NCBI RefSeq assembly: GCF_029338515.1 | Contig: NZ_CP119988.1 | Span: 1,054,001 to 1,118,000 of the forward strand | DNA: 64,000 bases | Origin: Haloglomus litoreum | Lineage (GTDB): Archaea; Halobacteriota; Halobacteria; Halobacteriales; Haloarculaceae | Direction: 5' to 3' | Part shown: one piece after another, positions 27,352 to 37,300 of the stretch | Layout: every line of letters starts with the position of its first letter | How positions within the stretch are numbered: the first letter of the stretch is position 1 | The notes under the pieces: model-generated | The model's database searches: none | Seen by the model: the letters and a program-made list of their open reading frames with translations, nothing else | What the model was told of the DNA's origin: nothing | Position numbers and translations under genes: made by a program

Positions 27352-28068
27352 ATGAGCGACCACGACACGGACGCACGCCATCGCCTCGCCGAGCGGATGG
27401 CCGGTGAGATAACGCTGAGCGACGACCCGGGCGCGACGATGCGCAAGTGGCGGACCGAGTTCGACGTGAGCGGGACCGACCTCGCCGACGAACTCGGCGT
27501 CTCCCCCTCGGTCGTCTCGGACTACGAGGGTGGGCGGCGCGACTCGCCGGGCATCGGCATCGTCCGGCGGGTCGTGGAGGGCCTCCTCGCCATCGACGAG
27601 GCACGCGGTGGCGGGCGGGTCCGCCAGCACGCCCGCGTCGTGGAGGCCGGGTTCGACCGCGACATCGTCCACGACCTGCGCGAGTACCCCGCACGGGTCC
27701 CCATCTCGCGGGTGTACGACGCCGTCGGGGCGACAGAACTCGCGCCCGGCGACGACACCACCGTCGCGGGCCACACCGTCATCAACTCCATCCAGGCCAT
27801 CACGCGCCTCTCCAGCGAGGAGTTCTACCGGCTGTACGGCCAGTCCACGAACCGCGTCCTGGTGTTCACGGAGGTCACGCGCGGGGAGTCGCCGCTGGTC
27901 GCGCTCCGGGTCGTGACGCCGACACCGTCGGCGGTGGTCCTGCACGGCATCACGCCCGAGGAGTGCTGGGAGCACGCCCCGAAACTGGCCCGCGCGGACG
28001 GGTTCTCGCTGGCCGTCGCGGACGGCCCGCTGGAGGACCTGCTCGGTGCGCTCCGGGAGGTCGCGTAG
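27352..28068 (+). CDS. archaeal HTH (XRE-type) transcriptional regulator
   Basis: A 238-residue regulator. A lambda-repressor-type helix-turn-helix lies at residues 28-82 (TDLADELGVSPSVVSDYEGG). The rest is a mixed alpha/beta regulatory domain typical of the archaeal COG1709-type repressors, with ITRLSSEEFYRLYGQSTNRV and LHGITPEECWEHAP. The gene is preceded by a comparatively AT-rich stretch (27200-27285) with TATA-like TCTAGATATATGG. It is convergent with the metalloprotease gene. Target genes are unknown. Confidence 0.88.
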   Translation: MSDHDTDARHRLAERMAGEITLSDDPGATMRKWRTEFDVSGTDLADELGVSPSVVSDYEGGRRDSPGIGIVRRVVEGLLAIDEARGGGRVRQHARVVEAGFDRDIVHDLREYPARVPISRVYDAVGATELAPGDDTTVAGHTVINSIQAITRLSSEEFYRLYGQSTNRVLVFTEVTRGESPLVALRVVTPTPSAVVLHGITPEECWEHAPKLARADGFSLAVADGPLEDLLGALREVA

Positions 28069-28104
28069 GCCGGGCGGAGTCGGGGGCCGCGGTCGCTTCC
28101 GGCG

Positions 28105-29424
28105 TCAGCCGCTCGCGGTCCCCGTCGGCGTCCCGGCGATACAGACCTCGTTCTGGTAGTATCCCGACCCCGTGATGCGCTCGTCGAGGATGTCCTCGGC
28201 GGCCGGGGAGAGGTAGTTCGCGTCCGGGCGGACCGCGGGCACGAGCCATCCCTGGGCGGTGTGGGCGCCGTCACCGCCGCCGACCCCGCCGACCACGTTG
28301 TGGAGGAGCTCGTGGTTGGTGACGTGGACGCGGCGGGTGGTGTTGCTCCCGTTGAACGGGACGCGCTCGGCCGACACGGCGCTCGCGTACCCGGGCACGC
28401 TCGCGACGCCGATGGCGTCCATCTCGATGCGTCCGACCACGACCTGGTGGTAGACACACTGCCGGGGCCCCATCACGTCCCGGGTGTAGAAGCGGTCGAC
28501 CTCCTCGCCCTCCGCCCCGGAGAACGCCGGCATGGTCTCCAGGCGGTCGCCCTCGACGAAGTGGAGCGTGATGCCCGTCTCGCCGTCGGGGTTGTCCACG
28601 GGCATCCGTGCCCACGAGCGCTTCAGCGCCGCCCGCTCCGCTGGGGTGTACGCCTCGGCCCCGGCCCCGTAGTTCACCTGCACGTAGAGATCCTTGTGGT
28701 CGGGGTCCGCGCCCGGGAGGCGGGCGCCGCCGGGTGTCATCCCGCGCTCCTCCCAGGAGTCCTTCAGCCGGTCGCCGTCCGTGTCCGGCGACGGTCGGTC
28801 GTACGGCGCCCCGCTGTAGGTGTCGCCCGTCAGGATGGCGTCGGCCTCCAGGCTCCCGACGGGGTCGCCCTTCAGGCCCTGCTCCTTGAAGTCGTTCGCC
28901 CGGCCGGCCGGACCCTCCTCCGAGTCCCACAGCGAGGTGGTGTTGTCCTGCACCTCGACGCCGACGAACAGCACCGCCCCCATCGCCAGCATCGTCACGA
29001 CCGCGACCCGGACCTGCCCCTCCGAGAGCGGCAGGACGGCGGCGGCCCGCGAGAGCCAGCCCGCCGTCCCCGTGACGAGGCCGTACGTCAGTTTGGCGAC
29101 GCCGACAAGCAGCCCGAAGGCGAGGGCGGCGACGAGCAACCCGACGAGCGCGAACAGCGCCCACTCGACCGGGCCGCTCACGCCCGGCAGGAGGCCGGCG
29201 TCGGCCGAGGACCCGGCGGCCGCGACCCGTCGCCCCTCGCCGAGCGTGGTGGCGCTCCCGTTGACTCGGGCCCCCGCCAACACCTCCGCGGCCTCGGTCC
29301 GGTTCCGGGTGCCCCAGTCGTGGGCCGCCGCCTCGCCGGTCACGGCCGCGACGCTCGTCGCCAGGGCGGCCGCGACGCTCCCGGCTCGCCCCGGAACCCC
29401 ACGACGGACTCGGGCCGTTCGCAT
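28105..29424 (-). CDS. membrane-anchored HExxH metalloprotease-like protein
   Basis: A 439-residue protein with an N-terminal signal-like segment, membrane helices at about 86-112 and 138-155, and a C-terminal domain that carries the zinc motif HELLH (residues 371-375). Before it is a calcium-binding-type loop, DTDGDRLKDSWEERG (about 215-229), of the kind found in thrombospondin type 3 repeats and many secreted metalloproteases. DPDHKDLYVQVNYG at about 241-254 resembles the start of such catalytic domains. The frame opens at a GTG six codons upstream (29442); the ATG at 29424 fits a leaderless TATA-like TTCAAGTA about 26 bases before it. No peptidase family could be fixed by eye. Confidence 0.75.
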   Translation of the reverse strand: MRTARVRRGVPGRAGSVAAALATSVAAVTGEAAAHDWGTRNRTEAAEVLAGARVNGSATTLGEGRRVAAAGSSADAGLLPGVSGPVEWALFALVGLLVAALAFGLLVGVAKLTYGLVTGTAGWLSRAAAVLPLSEGQVRVAVVTMLAMGAVLFVGVEVQDNTTSLWDSEEGPAGRANDFKEQGLKGDPVGSLEADAILTGDTYSGAPYDRPSPDTDGDRLKDSWEERGMTPGGARLPGADPDHKDLYVQVNYGAGAEAYTPAERAALKRSWARMPVDNPDGETGITLHFVEGDRLETMPAFSGAEGEEVDRFYTRDVMGPRQCVYHQVVVGRIEMDAIGVASVPGYASAVSAERVPFNGSNTTRRVHVTNHELLHNVVGGVGGGDGAHTAQGWLVPAVRPDANYLSPAAEDILDERITGSGYYQNEVCIAGTPTGTASG

Positions 29425-29541
29425 GGTCGACGTATCGGCCACACCGTACTTGAATCGGCGCGCGCAGTTACTGGGCGTGAGAACGGGAGTCAGCCGTGAC
29501 GCGGGGACGGCCTGACGGCCCGCTCCGCGTTCGGGTGGAAC

Positions 29542-31161
29542 TCAGTCCGCCGACCGCCGCAGGTCGATCCGGTCCAGTGTCGGCCCCGAGTCGGCCGAGC
29601 CGATGGGCCCGGCCGTCATCTCCACGCGGAGCCGGTAGCTCGCGGCTCCGACGGGCGTGTCGAACTCCACCTCGTAATCCGTGCTGCCCGCGGTCAGCGT
29701 GATGGGCTGGCTCTCCGCCTCGAATCCGGGTGTCGTGGCGTCGGTGTCGGCCTGGACGTAGACGATGATGCTCCCGCTTCCGGGGTCCGCCTGGACACCC
29801 GCCAGCGACAGATCCGTGCCGTCGACGCTCCCGCGGAAGCGCTTGGCGACGGTGGTGTGGGTCCCGTCGAGTCGGGTCATCCGCTGCAGTTCGGCCTCGG
29901 TCACGACCCGGTCGTAGAGCCGGACCTCGTCCAGCGAGCCCTCGAAGAAGTCCGAGGTGCCGGTCCCGAAGCCGTAGTCCTCGTCGTCGGTGTCCTGGGC
30001 GATGCTCATGATGTCGTCGGCGTTGACCCGGCTCGAGGTGGTGTAGGAGTGGACCCGCTGGCCGTCCACGAAGTAGGTCACCCGGCCGCTATCCGCGTCG
30101 AGCGTGACGGCGACGTGGTGCCAGGCGTCGTCGTTCACCCGGACCCGGCGGCCGTCGCCACTGCTGTCCACGTTGAAGTTGCCGTTCGTCCAGACGCTCA
30201 TGTACGCCGGTTCCGGGGTGTCCTCGCCCGCGGGACAGCTGTTCCCGCGCTTGCAGAGGAACCAGAGGATGTTGTTCTCGCGGTTCCGCAGGTTCGCGGT
30301 CACGATGGCCTCCTTCCCACCGCCGACCTCGTCGACCTTCACCCAGGCCATCCAGGTGAACGAGCCGTCCGCGAGGGCCGGCGAGGTCCCGGTCCCGAGG
30401 TCGACGTAGGCGCCCTTCTCGAAGGCGAGTCCCGACTTCTGGGGAGTGAACTCGTAGGCGGTTCCGAACACGCCCGGCTCGCCCTGCCGGTATGCGACGT
30501 GGTTCCGGAGCGAGTCGTCCCGCAGGACGCCGTCGTTACGGTCGGTCCCGTCGTGGACCAGCGTCCCGTCGGGCTCGTCGAGCGGGTAGTAGCCCACCAG
30601 CCCGTCGGCGCCGGGACCAGCGGCGGCGTAGCCGAGCTGGAGCCGGGTCGGGGACCGGCCTCCGACGGCATCGTGGACCACCTGGTCGTCCGTCCCGGCG
30701 TCCCAGTCGCCGCTGGTCGACCAGACCAGCCGGTCGCCGGCCTCGCCCGACGCGCCACCCGCGTACTTGCGCCCGTCGAACAGCAGGGTGTTCGACCGCT
30801 CGTGGACGACGAGTAGGGTGACCCGTTCACCCTCGGTCAGCGGTGGGTCGATGGGGAACATCGCGGTGTCGCCGTCCTCGAACCGGGATGCGGCGTGGCC
30901 GTCCGTGAACGGGAACCGCTGTTCGAGTCCCGGCCGCCGGAGGACGAGGACGAGCTCGTCCGTCGCGACCGACTGGCCGCCGTCGTGGTCGACGGCGGCG
31001 CTGGTGAAATCCACGGAGGCCGTGAGACTGACGACCGGCGCGTCCCGGGTCCCCGAGACCTCCGGGAACACGTACACCACCGCCGTCGTGGAGACGGCCA
31101 GGACGACGACCACCGTCAGCAGGAGCGTCCCGAGCACCTCCGAATCCCCCCTCGAATCCAT
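29542..31161 (-). CDS. pilin-like surface protein with LamG/jelly-roll domain
   Basis: A 539-residue exported protein. The N-terminus SRGDSEVLGTLLLTVVVVLA is a class III (pilin-type) signal, with PibD-type cleavage after RG expected, followed by the hydrophobic helix. Residues about 40-140 are beta-rich. A concanavalin/LamG-type domain follows at about 180-420 (GYYPLDEPDG at its start, SFTWMAWVKVDE, WHHVAVTLD, EGSLDEVRLYDRVVTEAEL), a fold that usually binds carbohydrates or proteins. The C-terminal 110 residues form another beta domain. It is divergent from the gene at 31287, with a TATA-like ACTTATCTATC about 26 bases before the start. Confidence 0.82.
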   Translation of the reverse strand: MDSRGDSEVLGTLLLTVVVVLAVSTTAVVYVFPEVSGTRDAPVVSLTASVDFTSAAVDHDGGQSVATDELVLVLRRPGLEQRFPFTDGHAASRFEDGDTAMFPIDPPLTEGERVTLLVVHERSNTLLFDGRKYAGGASGEAGDRLVWSTSGDWDAGTDDQVVHDAVGGRSPTRLQLGYAAAGPGADGLVGYYPLDEPDGTLVHDGTDRNDGVLRDDSLRNHVAYRQGEPGVFGTAYEFTPQKSGLAFEKGAYVDLGTGTSPALADGSFTWMAWVKVDEVGGGKEAIVTANLRNRENNILWFLCKRGNSCPAGEDTPEPAYMSVWTNGNFNVDSSGDGRRVRVNDDAWHHVAVTLDADSGRVTYFVDGQRVHSYTTSSRVNADDIMSIAQDTDDEDYGFGTGTSDFFEGSLDEVRLYDRVVTEAELQRMTRLDGTHTTVAKRFRGSVDGTDLSLAGVQADPGSGSIIVYVQADTDATTPGFEAESQPITLTAGSTDYEVEFDTPVGAASYRLRVEMTAGPIGSADSGPTLDRIDLRRSAD

Positions 31162-31286
31162 TATTGTTTTACTTAGAAGTCGGAAAGATAGATAAGTCTT
31201 CGTCAATATGTCAGATTAGTTCTCCCAAGGGGAATGAAAAACGATTCTCTCGGTTGCTTTATTATTACTCGGCCCATACACCGTGC
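31162..31286. promoter_or_regulatory. divergent promoter region of two surface-protein genes
   Basis: AT-rich 125-base gap. On the minus strand, CTTATCTATC (31187-31196) lies 26 bases before the LamG gene start. On the plus strand, GCTTTATTATTAC (31256-31268) lies 19-31 bases before the start at 31287, consistent with leaderless transcripts in both directions. CTCTCGGTTGC just before the plus box is similar to elements before 45732 and 48013. Confidence 0.6.
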
Positions 31287-32885
31287 ATGATATCGTTCCC
31301 CGGTTCATCGACGTCGGTCGAGTTCGACCGGGGCCAGGCCGTCGTGCTCGGGGCCATCCTCGTGTTCGCCCTGGCCGTTGCCATGCTCGCACTCTACCAG
31401 TTGAACGCCGTCCCGCAGCAGGACCGGAACGCCGAGTTCGACGCCTACCAGGGAGCCAACGTGGACATGATCGAGCTCCACAACGAACTCCTCCGGACCG
31501 CCAGGACGGGTGGTGAGGGCGGTGCGAACGTGAAGACCGGCGTCAGCTACCCGTTCCGACCGCTCTCGCCGAACCCGCCGCCAGGGACGGGGAGCCTGCG
31601 GCTCAGCGCCCCCGGTACCGTCACCGTCAGCGGGGCGGTCGGGCAGTCAGCGGACGTGGCCGACTTCTGGGACGGCGCCACCGTCTCCCACGAGACCCAC
31701 CGGGCCGTCTTCACGCCGGGCTACAACCGACTCGACGTGCCGCCCGTCGTCTCGACCGGCTACCTGGCGTACCGTCAGCCCGAGGAGAACGACGTCGTGT
31801 TGCTCACCGGCCAGTCGCTGGTCCGGCAGAACCGCATCTCGCTGATTCTGCTCGACGGTGAACTCGCGACCGCGAGCGAGACCGTCGCGCTGTCGGTCGA
31901 TCCGGTGAGCACCGGCCAGGAGCCGGTCGCCATCGTCGCATCGGGGGCCGTCGACCCGGATAACGACGGTCGCCCCAACGTCGTCCTGACGCTCCCCACC
32001 GACATCCCCGCCGACGTGTGGGAGACCGAACTGCTGGCCGGCGAGGAGAACGTCGAGGCCGTCACCGACAACGGCGACGGGACGGTCGATATCCGCCTCC
32101 GTGGCGTCACGGACGACGCCGCTGCCCGGCCGGTCGTCTACGAACTCCGGATGGCCAAACTGGAACTCCGCAAGCGCGCCGACCAGGCCGTCGCGCCGGG
32201 GGCCGCGCCGACCTACCTCGTCGCCACGGCGGGGGACGGGGCCTCCATCCTCGACTCGCAGACCGCCTCGCTGACCGTCCAGGTCCGGGACGAGCTCCAC
32301 AACCCCGTGACTGGGGCGGAGGTCAACTTCCAGGCGTCGGCGAGCGGCGGCGACCCGGGCGATATCACGCCACAGCCCAACGTCCGAACCGACCAGGACG
32401 GGTTCGCCACCGTCGTCTTCGACCCGGACGAGGACTTCGAGGGCACCGTGACGGTCGACGCCGAGTGCGAGTCCTGCGTCGGTGACCTCGCCGCCCGCAC
32501 CACCTCGTTCACTGTCCAGGTCAGCCCGGGGCCGGAGACGGCCGAACGCCCGCCCTCCGTGGAGATCGTCGATGTCTGGCGGACCTCCGGACCGGACGAC
32601 GAGGTCGACCGGTACACGGTGCAGGCCACCGTCGATGACCCCGACGGGAATCTCGTCGACGTGACCGCACGGCTGGCCAGCCCCGAGATTCAGCAGAACC
32701 CCGTCGACCAGGACGATACCACGAGCTTCGACAAATCCGGAGATACCGTTACCCTGGAACTGGTCGACCGGTCTAACAGTATCAATCCGTTCCCAGATAC
32801 GCCGATCTTCACGATTCGGGTAACGGTCCAGGACGAGGCAGGGTTGTTCGCATCCGACACCACGACCGTCAACAACGTCGAATAA
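31287..32885 (+). CDS. pilin-headed surface protein with Ig-like domain (paralogue 1)
   Basis: A 532-residue member of a four-paralogue family in this window. FDRGQAVVLGAILVFALA near the N-terminus is a pilin-type signal and helix, followed by YQLNAVPQQDRNAEFD. The shared head (about 45-320) includes the motifs VLLTGQSLVRQNRISLILLD and PTDIPADVWETELLAGE. A Big_1-type immunoglobulin domain starts near residue 333 (VRDELHNPVTGAEVNF ... DQDGFATVVF). The tail (about 420-532) is a PKD- or cadherin-like beta domain. It is transcribed from the opposite strand to its three paralogues and is the smallest of them. Confidence 0.8.
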   Translation: MISFPGSSTSVEFDRGQAVVLGAILVFALAVAMLALYQLNAVPQQDRNAEFDAYQGANVDMIELHNELLRTARTGGEGGANVKTGVSYPFRPLSPNPPPGTGSLRLSAPGTVTVSGAVGQSADVADFWDGATVSHETHRAVFTPGYNRLDVPPVVSTGYLAYRQPEENDVVLLTGQSLVRQNRISLILLDGELATASETVALSVDPVSTGQEPVAIVASGAVDPDNDGRPNVVLTLPTDIPADVWETELLAGEENVEAVTDNGDGTVDIRLRGVTDDAAARPVVYELRMAKLELRKRADQAVAPGAAPTYLVATAGDGASILDSQTASLTVQVRDELHNPVTGAEVNFQASASGGDPGDITPQPNVRTDQDGFATVVFDPDEDFEGTVTVDAECESCVGDLAARTTSFTVQVSPGPETAERPPSVEIVDVWRTSGPDDEVDRYTVQATVDDPDGNLVDVTARLASPEIQQNPVDQDDTTSFDKSGDTVTLELVDRSNSINPFPDTPIFTIRVTVQDEAGLFASDTTTVNNVE

Positions 32886-32913
32886 CGGCTCGACGATCCG
32901 TAGCGGTCCGCGC

Positions 32914-34254
32914 TCAGACGTACCGGTACTTGCGCTCGCCCATCCGGCCCCAGCCGTCGAAGACGAACTCGTCCTCGGGGGTGGTCAGCTCGTCGACATC
33001 GGTCTCCTTCTCGTGGTTGTGCGCATCGTGGATGCGCTCGTACTCCTCGAAGGTCAGCTCGTAGCGGTCCCGGAGGCGGTCTTTCACGCCGAGCGCGCGG
33101 ATGTTCTCCTCCCAGCCCGGCTGGACGACCTCGTGGTGGATCTCGGCCTGCGCGCCGCTGCCGTACGAGCCGACGAGCAGGCGCTCGCCCGCGAGGTCCT
33201 CGCCGGCTTCGGCCGCCTGGAGCAGGCCCGACGCCCGCGCGACGTGGACGCTCCCGGTGTACCAGTTGCCGACGTAGCGCGACAGCTCCAGGGTCGGGTC
33301 GACGGTCCGTGCGTACCAGTCCTGGTAGATCTCGGTCTCGGAGAGCGCGTCAGTGTAGTCCTTGAGCGCGTCCTGGAACGTCTCGAGGTCGTCGTACTCC
33401 TCCTGCCGGGGCTGGCGGCCGATCTCCTCGGCCAGCCGGTCCTCGTACTCCGTGTCACGCGAGACGTGCCGGAAGCCGAGCAGCGCGGCCTTCCGGACCA
33501 TCCCCGGGAACGGCGTGTGGAACGGCGCCAGCGCGAAGTCGTCCGGGTGGGTGTCGCCCGCGACGGACTCGTAGTCGACCAGCGCCTCGCGCATCCGTGC
33601 CAGGTACACCTGCACGGAGCGCTTCCCGTCGACGCTCGGGAACTGCTGGTTGGGCTTCAGGAAGTCCGTCTCGTCGGCGCTCCCGTACCCCTGCTCGGTC
33701 GACAGCTCCACGAGGTCCGGGTCCTCGGAGATGAGCATCGCCACCGCGCCCGCCCCCTGCGTCGCCTCGCCCGGGTCGCCACGGGCGTACAGCGCCGTGT
33801 CCGTCGCGACGACGAGCGCCTTCCGGCCGCGGTGGCGCCCCGCGCGGATCCAGTTGTACGCGTCGTCTAGCGACTGCGTGCCCGAGATGCAGGCGAACTT
33901 CCGCTCGCCCTTGTTCGCGTGGTGGAAGTCCTCGTCGTACACCTGCTCCAGACAGCCCGCGATGTACGTCGAGACCGGTTTCGAGTTGTCGAACGAGGAC
34001 TCCGTGGCGACGTCGATGCGCCCGATGTCCGCCGGGGTGAGCCCCCGACGCTCCATCAGCCGGTGGGCCGCGTTCGCGCCCATCGTCACGATGTCCTCGT
34101 ACACGTCCGGGAACGAGGAGGCGAACAGCCCCAGCCCCTTCGTGTACTTGCCCGGGTCGTCGTCCTTCGCGGGCGCGTACGTCTCCGCGAGGTCGAGTCT
34201 CAGTTTCCCGGTGTGGATCTCCACCGCGTCGATGCCGACGGCTTTCTCGCTCAT
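32914..34254 (-). CDS. hmgB: hydroxymethylglutaryl-CoA synthase
   Basis: A 446-residue thiolase-fold enzyme that condenses acetyl-CoA and acetoacetyl-CoA to HMG-CoA, the entry to the mevalonate route for archaeal lipids and carotenoids. The catalytic residues are visible: Glu85 (ATESSFDNSKP), Cys122 (KFACISGTQS) and His246 (APFHTPFPGM). The end GNWYTGSVHVARASGLLQA is the family signature of the eukaryote-like form used by haloarchaea. HMG-CoA reductase and the thiolase are not adjacent. It is placed, apparently by chance, inside the surface-protein locus. Confidence 0.94.
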   Translation of the reverse strand: MSEKAVGIDAVEIHTGKLRLDLAETYAPAKDDDPGKYTKGLGLFASSFPDVYEDIVTMGANAAHRLMERRGLTPADIGRIDVATESSFDNSKPVSTYIAGCLEQVYDEDFHHANKGERKFACISGTQSLDDAYNWIRAGRHRGRKALVVATDTALYARGDPGEATQGAGAVAMLISEDPDLVELSTEQGYGSADETDFLKPNQQFPSVDGKRSVQVYLARMREALVDYESVAGDTHPDDFALAPFHTPFPGMVRKAALLGFRHVSRDTEYEDRLAEEIGRQPRQEEYDDLETFQDALKDYTDALSETEIYQDWYARTVDPTLELSRYVGNWYTGSVHVARASGLLQAAEAGEDLAGERLLVGSYGSGAQAEIHHEVVQPGWEENIRALGVKDRLRDRYELTFEEYERIHDAHNHEKETDVDELTTPEDEFVFDGWGRMGERKYRYV

Positions 34255-34314
34255 GGTTCCGTGTCCGTTCGGTACCTTATGGGTCTGTCGACAGTGGGTT
34301 CGTCAGGTGTCGAA

Positions 34315-37300
34315 CTAGCCGGTGAACGTGACGGTCTCCGTGGTACCGTCCGCGAACGTGAGCTCGACCGTCACGCTCTGATCCTGCATATCGATGGAAC
34401 TACCCGAGTTTCCGGCCCCGGACGTCCTGAACTGATAGAGGTAGAGCGTCGCGTCTCCGGTGTCGGTGATAATCGCCTGACTCGTGAGTGCAGTGGAGCC
34501 ACTGCCGAGCGTGTACACGTCGTTCGGCCCCTCTCCGGTCTCGAGATACCCGTCGGTCCCACTGTCGATGAAGACCTCGTGATTCCACGTCCCGGTTCCA
34601 CCGTTCTGCTCCCGCAGTTCGCCTGCTGCTCCCGACGAGCTGACCGCGATATCCGTGATGGTCACGTCCGGGCCACCGAGACTGCTGATACTGAACCTCA
34701 CTCCCTCGGTACTCCCGCCCGGGCCGTCCGCCGTCCCGTCACCGTTGTAACTGACCCGTTCTGCGGCGGTCCCCAGCACCACCGTCCCTGTCTCGCCGCC
34801 CGCGCCGTCGTTGCCGACCGAGTCGAGGACGCTGGCGAGCGTCACGTCGTACGCACCGGCCTGATCGACGCGGTAGGTGATCTCGTAGCTCGTCGTGTCA
34901 CCGTTCGTGTTGTTGTTAGTGTTGGTCTTCGCGACGCGCTGGCCGGGACCGGTCACCGAGAGGTCGACCTGCTCGATGCTCGTCGTGACCTCCGTCGCGT
35001 CGAACGTGACGGTGAACTCGTCGTCGTCCTCGCGGGTGACCTGGTAGTTGCTCACCTGCGGCGCGACGGTGTCCTTCGTGATGCCGGACTCGGTCAGCGT
35101 CGCGCCCGTGTTGTCCACGTCGTCGATGGCGACCGCCTCGATGCTGACCGCGCCGTCGGCCAGGCCCGAGGCGTCCAGCGTCACGTCGGTCGTGTCACCG
35201 CCGCTGCCCTGGATGGCCGTCCGCTGGGAGACGGTGTTCCCGTTCGGTCCCTCCAGCGTCACGCGGATGTCCTCGTCGCCGTACACCGTCGACGGGTTCT
35301 GGATACCGTACGTGACGACGTTCTCGTTGCTCTGGCTGATGTCCGGCTTCGTCACCACGTCCTGCACGTCGCCGGGACGCTGGGTGTCGACCAGGAACGT
35401 GTCGCTGCCGGCGTTCTGCGTGTTCCCGGCCTGGTCCTCGGCGCCGGTGACGTCGACGGTGACCGTCACGTCCTCGTCGTTCTGCAGCACGTCGATTGTC
35501 TTCACGTACTCCGTCTGGCTGGTCCAGCCGTCGCCCGACGGGTCGGAGATGGTCTGCTTGGCCGTGTTCGGGTCCGAGAACGACACCGTCGGCTGGACGG
35601 TCTGGTCCATCGGCTCGTCGTACGTGATTGTCACGTCCCGGCTGGAGGCGCTACCGGCCTCGGTGTAGTCGATGGGTGCGCCCTCGACGGTGATGCTGCT
35701 CACCGAGGGTGCGGTGGTGTCGGCCGGCGTCCCACCGCTCCCGTCGGTCCCGCCGCTGATCGTCGTCCCGAAGACGTACAGCGAAATGTCGTCGACGTAC
35801 CACTCGTCGTCGCCGGTGCTGGAGGGCTGGACGAAGCGGATCTTGAAGTCCGACCGTTTCGCGTCGGCCGCAGCGATGCGGACCCGGCGGCTGAACTCCG
35901 TCCCGGGACTGTTCTGGACGCTGAGGGTGTCGGCGGTCGTCCAGTCGTCGGCGTCCGGGCCGCTCTTGTACTGGAGCTCCAGCTGTTCCGGGCCCTCGCC
36001 GGTTTCAGGACCACCGCTCCCTGCGCCCTCCTGCGCCCAGTACTCCACGACGATGGTGTCGGCACCGGTCGTGTCGATGCTGTCGGCCAGGACGAACCCA
36101 CCGCCGGGGTCCGAATCCGTCCCCTGCTCGCCCACGTCGCCGATCTGGACGGCGTTCGAGCCGCTGTTGCTCGCCGTCGAGTCGACCGCAACCGCGTCGC
36201 TACTGTCGATGTTCTCCCACGTCGGGCCCAGGGCTCCGTCGTTGTCGAACGAGTCGGTCACCTGCATGTCGAACGCCAGCGTGTCCCGATTCCCGCCGCT
36301 GAACGTCTGCAGGGTCGCCTCGCCGAGTGTCCGGGGGTCCGCGAGGTCGAGTGCCGTCTCCGCCCGCCCGGCCGAGGTGGTCGTCTGCGTCGTGGTGAAC
36401 GTCCCGACCGCGTCGTTGCTGGTCCCGAACGAGACCGGGGCGCCGTCGGTGCTGAGCGAGTTCCCGTCCGTGTCCGTCGTGAGTGCCGCCAGGTCGACGT
36501 CCCGCGGACACGGCGCCGAGCCACAGTCCGTGCTGCTCGTCGTGCTCACACCGGCCGTGTCCGAGGGGTTCTCCCACACGAGATCGTAGTCCGCGCCACC
36601 GCCACCACCTGAACCGGAGCCGCTCCCCGGCGCCGGGTTCACGGTCGCGGTGTACGTCACCTCCTCCGCGTCGTCGAGCCCGCTCGTACTCCCGGTCCCC
36701 TGGAACGAGTCGTCCGAGATGGCGAACTCTAGGTCCTCTGTGCCGGTACTCGAGCCCTCGTAGACGAAGCTCGCGCGGCCGCGCTCGTCGGTGGTGTCCT
36801 CGGTCGCGGTGACGTCGCCCGCCCCGGACGGGTCGGTCACCGAGACGGGGACCCCGCTGACGGGGTTGTTGTACCGGTCGCGGACCTCGACGACGACCTC
36901 CCGCTCCTCGTCCTCGGTCACCGAGAGCGAGTCCGCGGTCGGGTCGACCTTCGTGATGTACGAGGCCGATTCGTCCGCGACGTTGTCCCCGACGCCGACC
37001 TGTCCCATCCGGAGGCTGTAGGTCTTGTCGGGCCCGCTCTCGAACGTGATCTCCAGCGTCCCGACGCTCGACGGGGGCGAGCCGCTCACCATCGTCACGT
37101 CGGTGACGTACCGGCCCGGTTCGTCGTTGTCGCCGTCCCCGTTCTCGTCGGCGGTCGGATCGTCGATCTGTCCGGCCAGCAGGTCGTCCTCCCAGACGTC
37201 CTCAGGGATGCGCGTCTTCACCCGGACCGTCAGGTCCCCGCCGCTGGCCCGGACGGGGACGCGCTGTGTGGGCGCGCTCGTCGGCTGGAACTCCACCGTC

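Noticed and set aside
27207-27407. Short frame before the HTH regulator
   Set aside because: It lies in the AT-rich upstream region, overlaps the regulator start and has no conserved feature.
33919-36612. 897-codon plus-strand frame across the HMG-CoA synthase and giant gene
   Set aside because: Antisense shadow of two supported genes, with no start context or recognisable domain.
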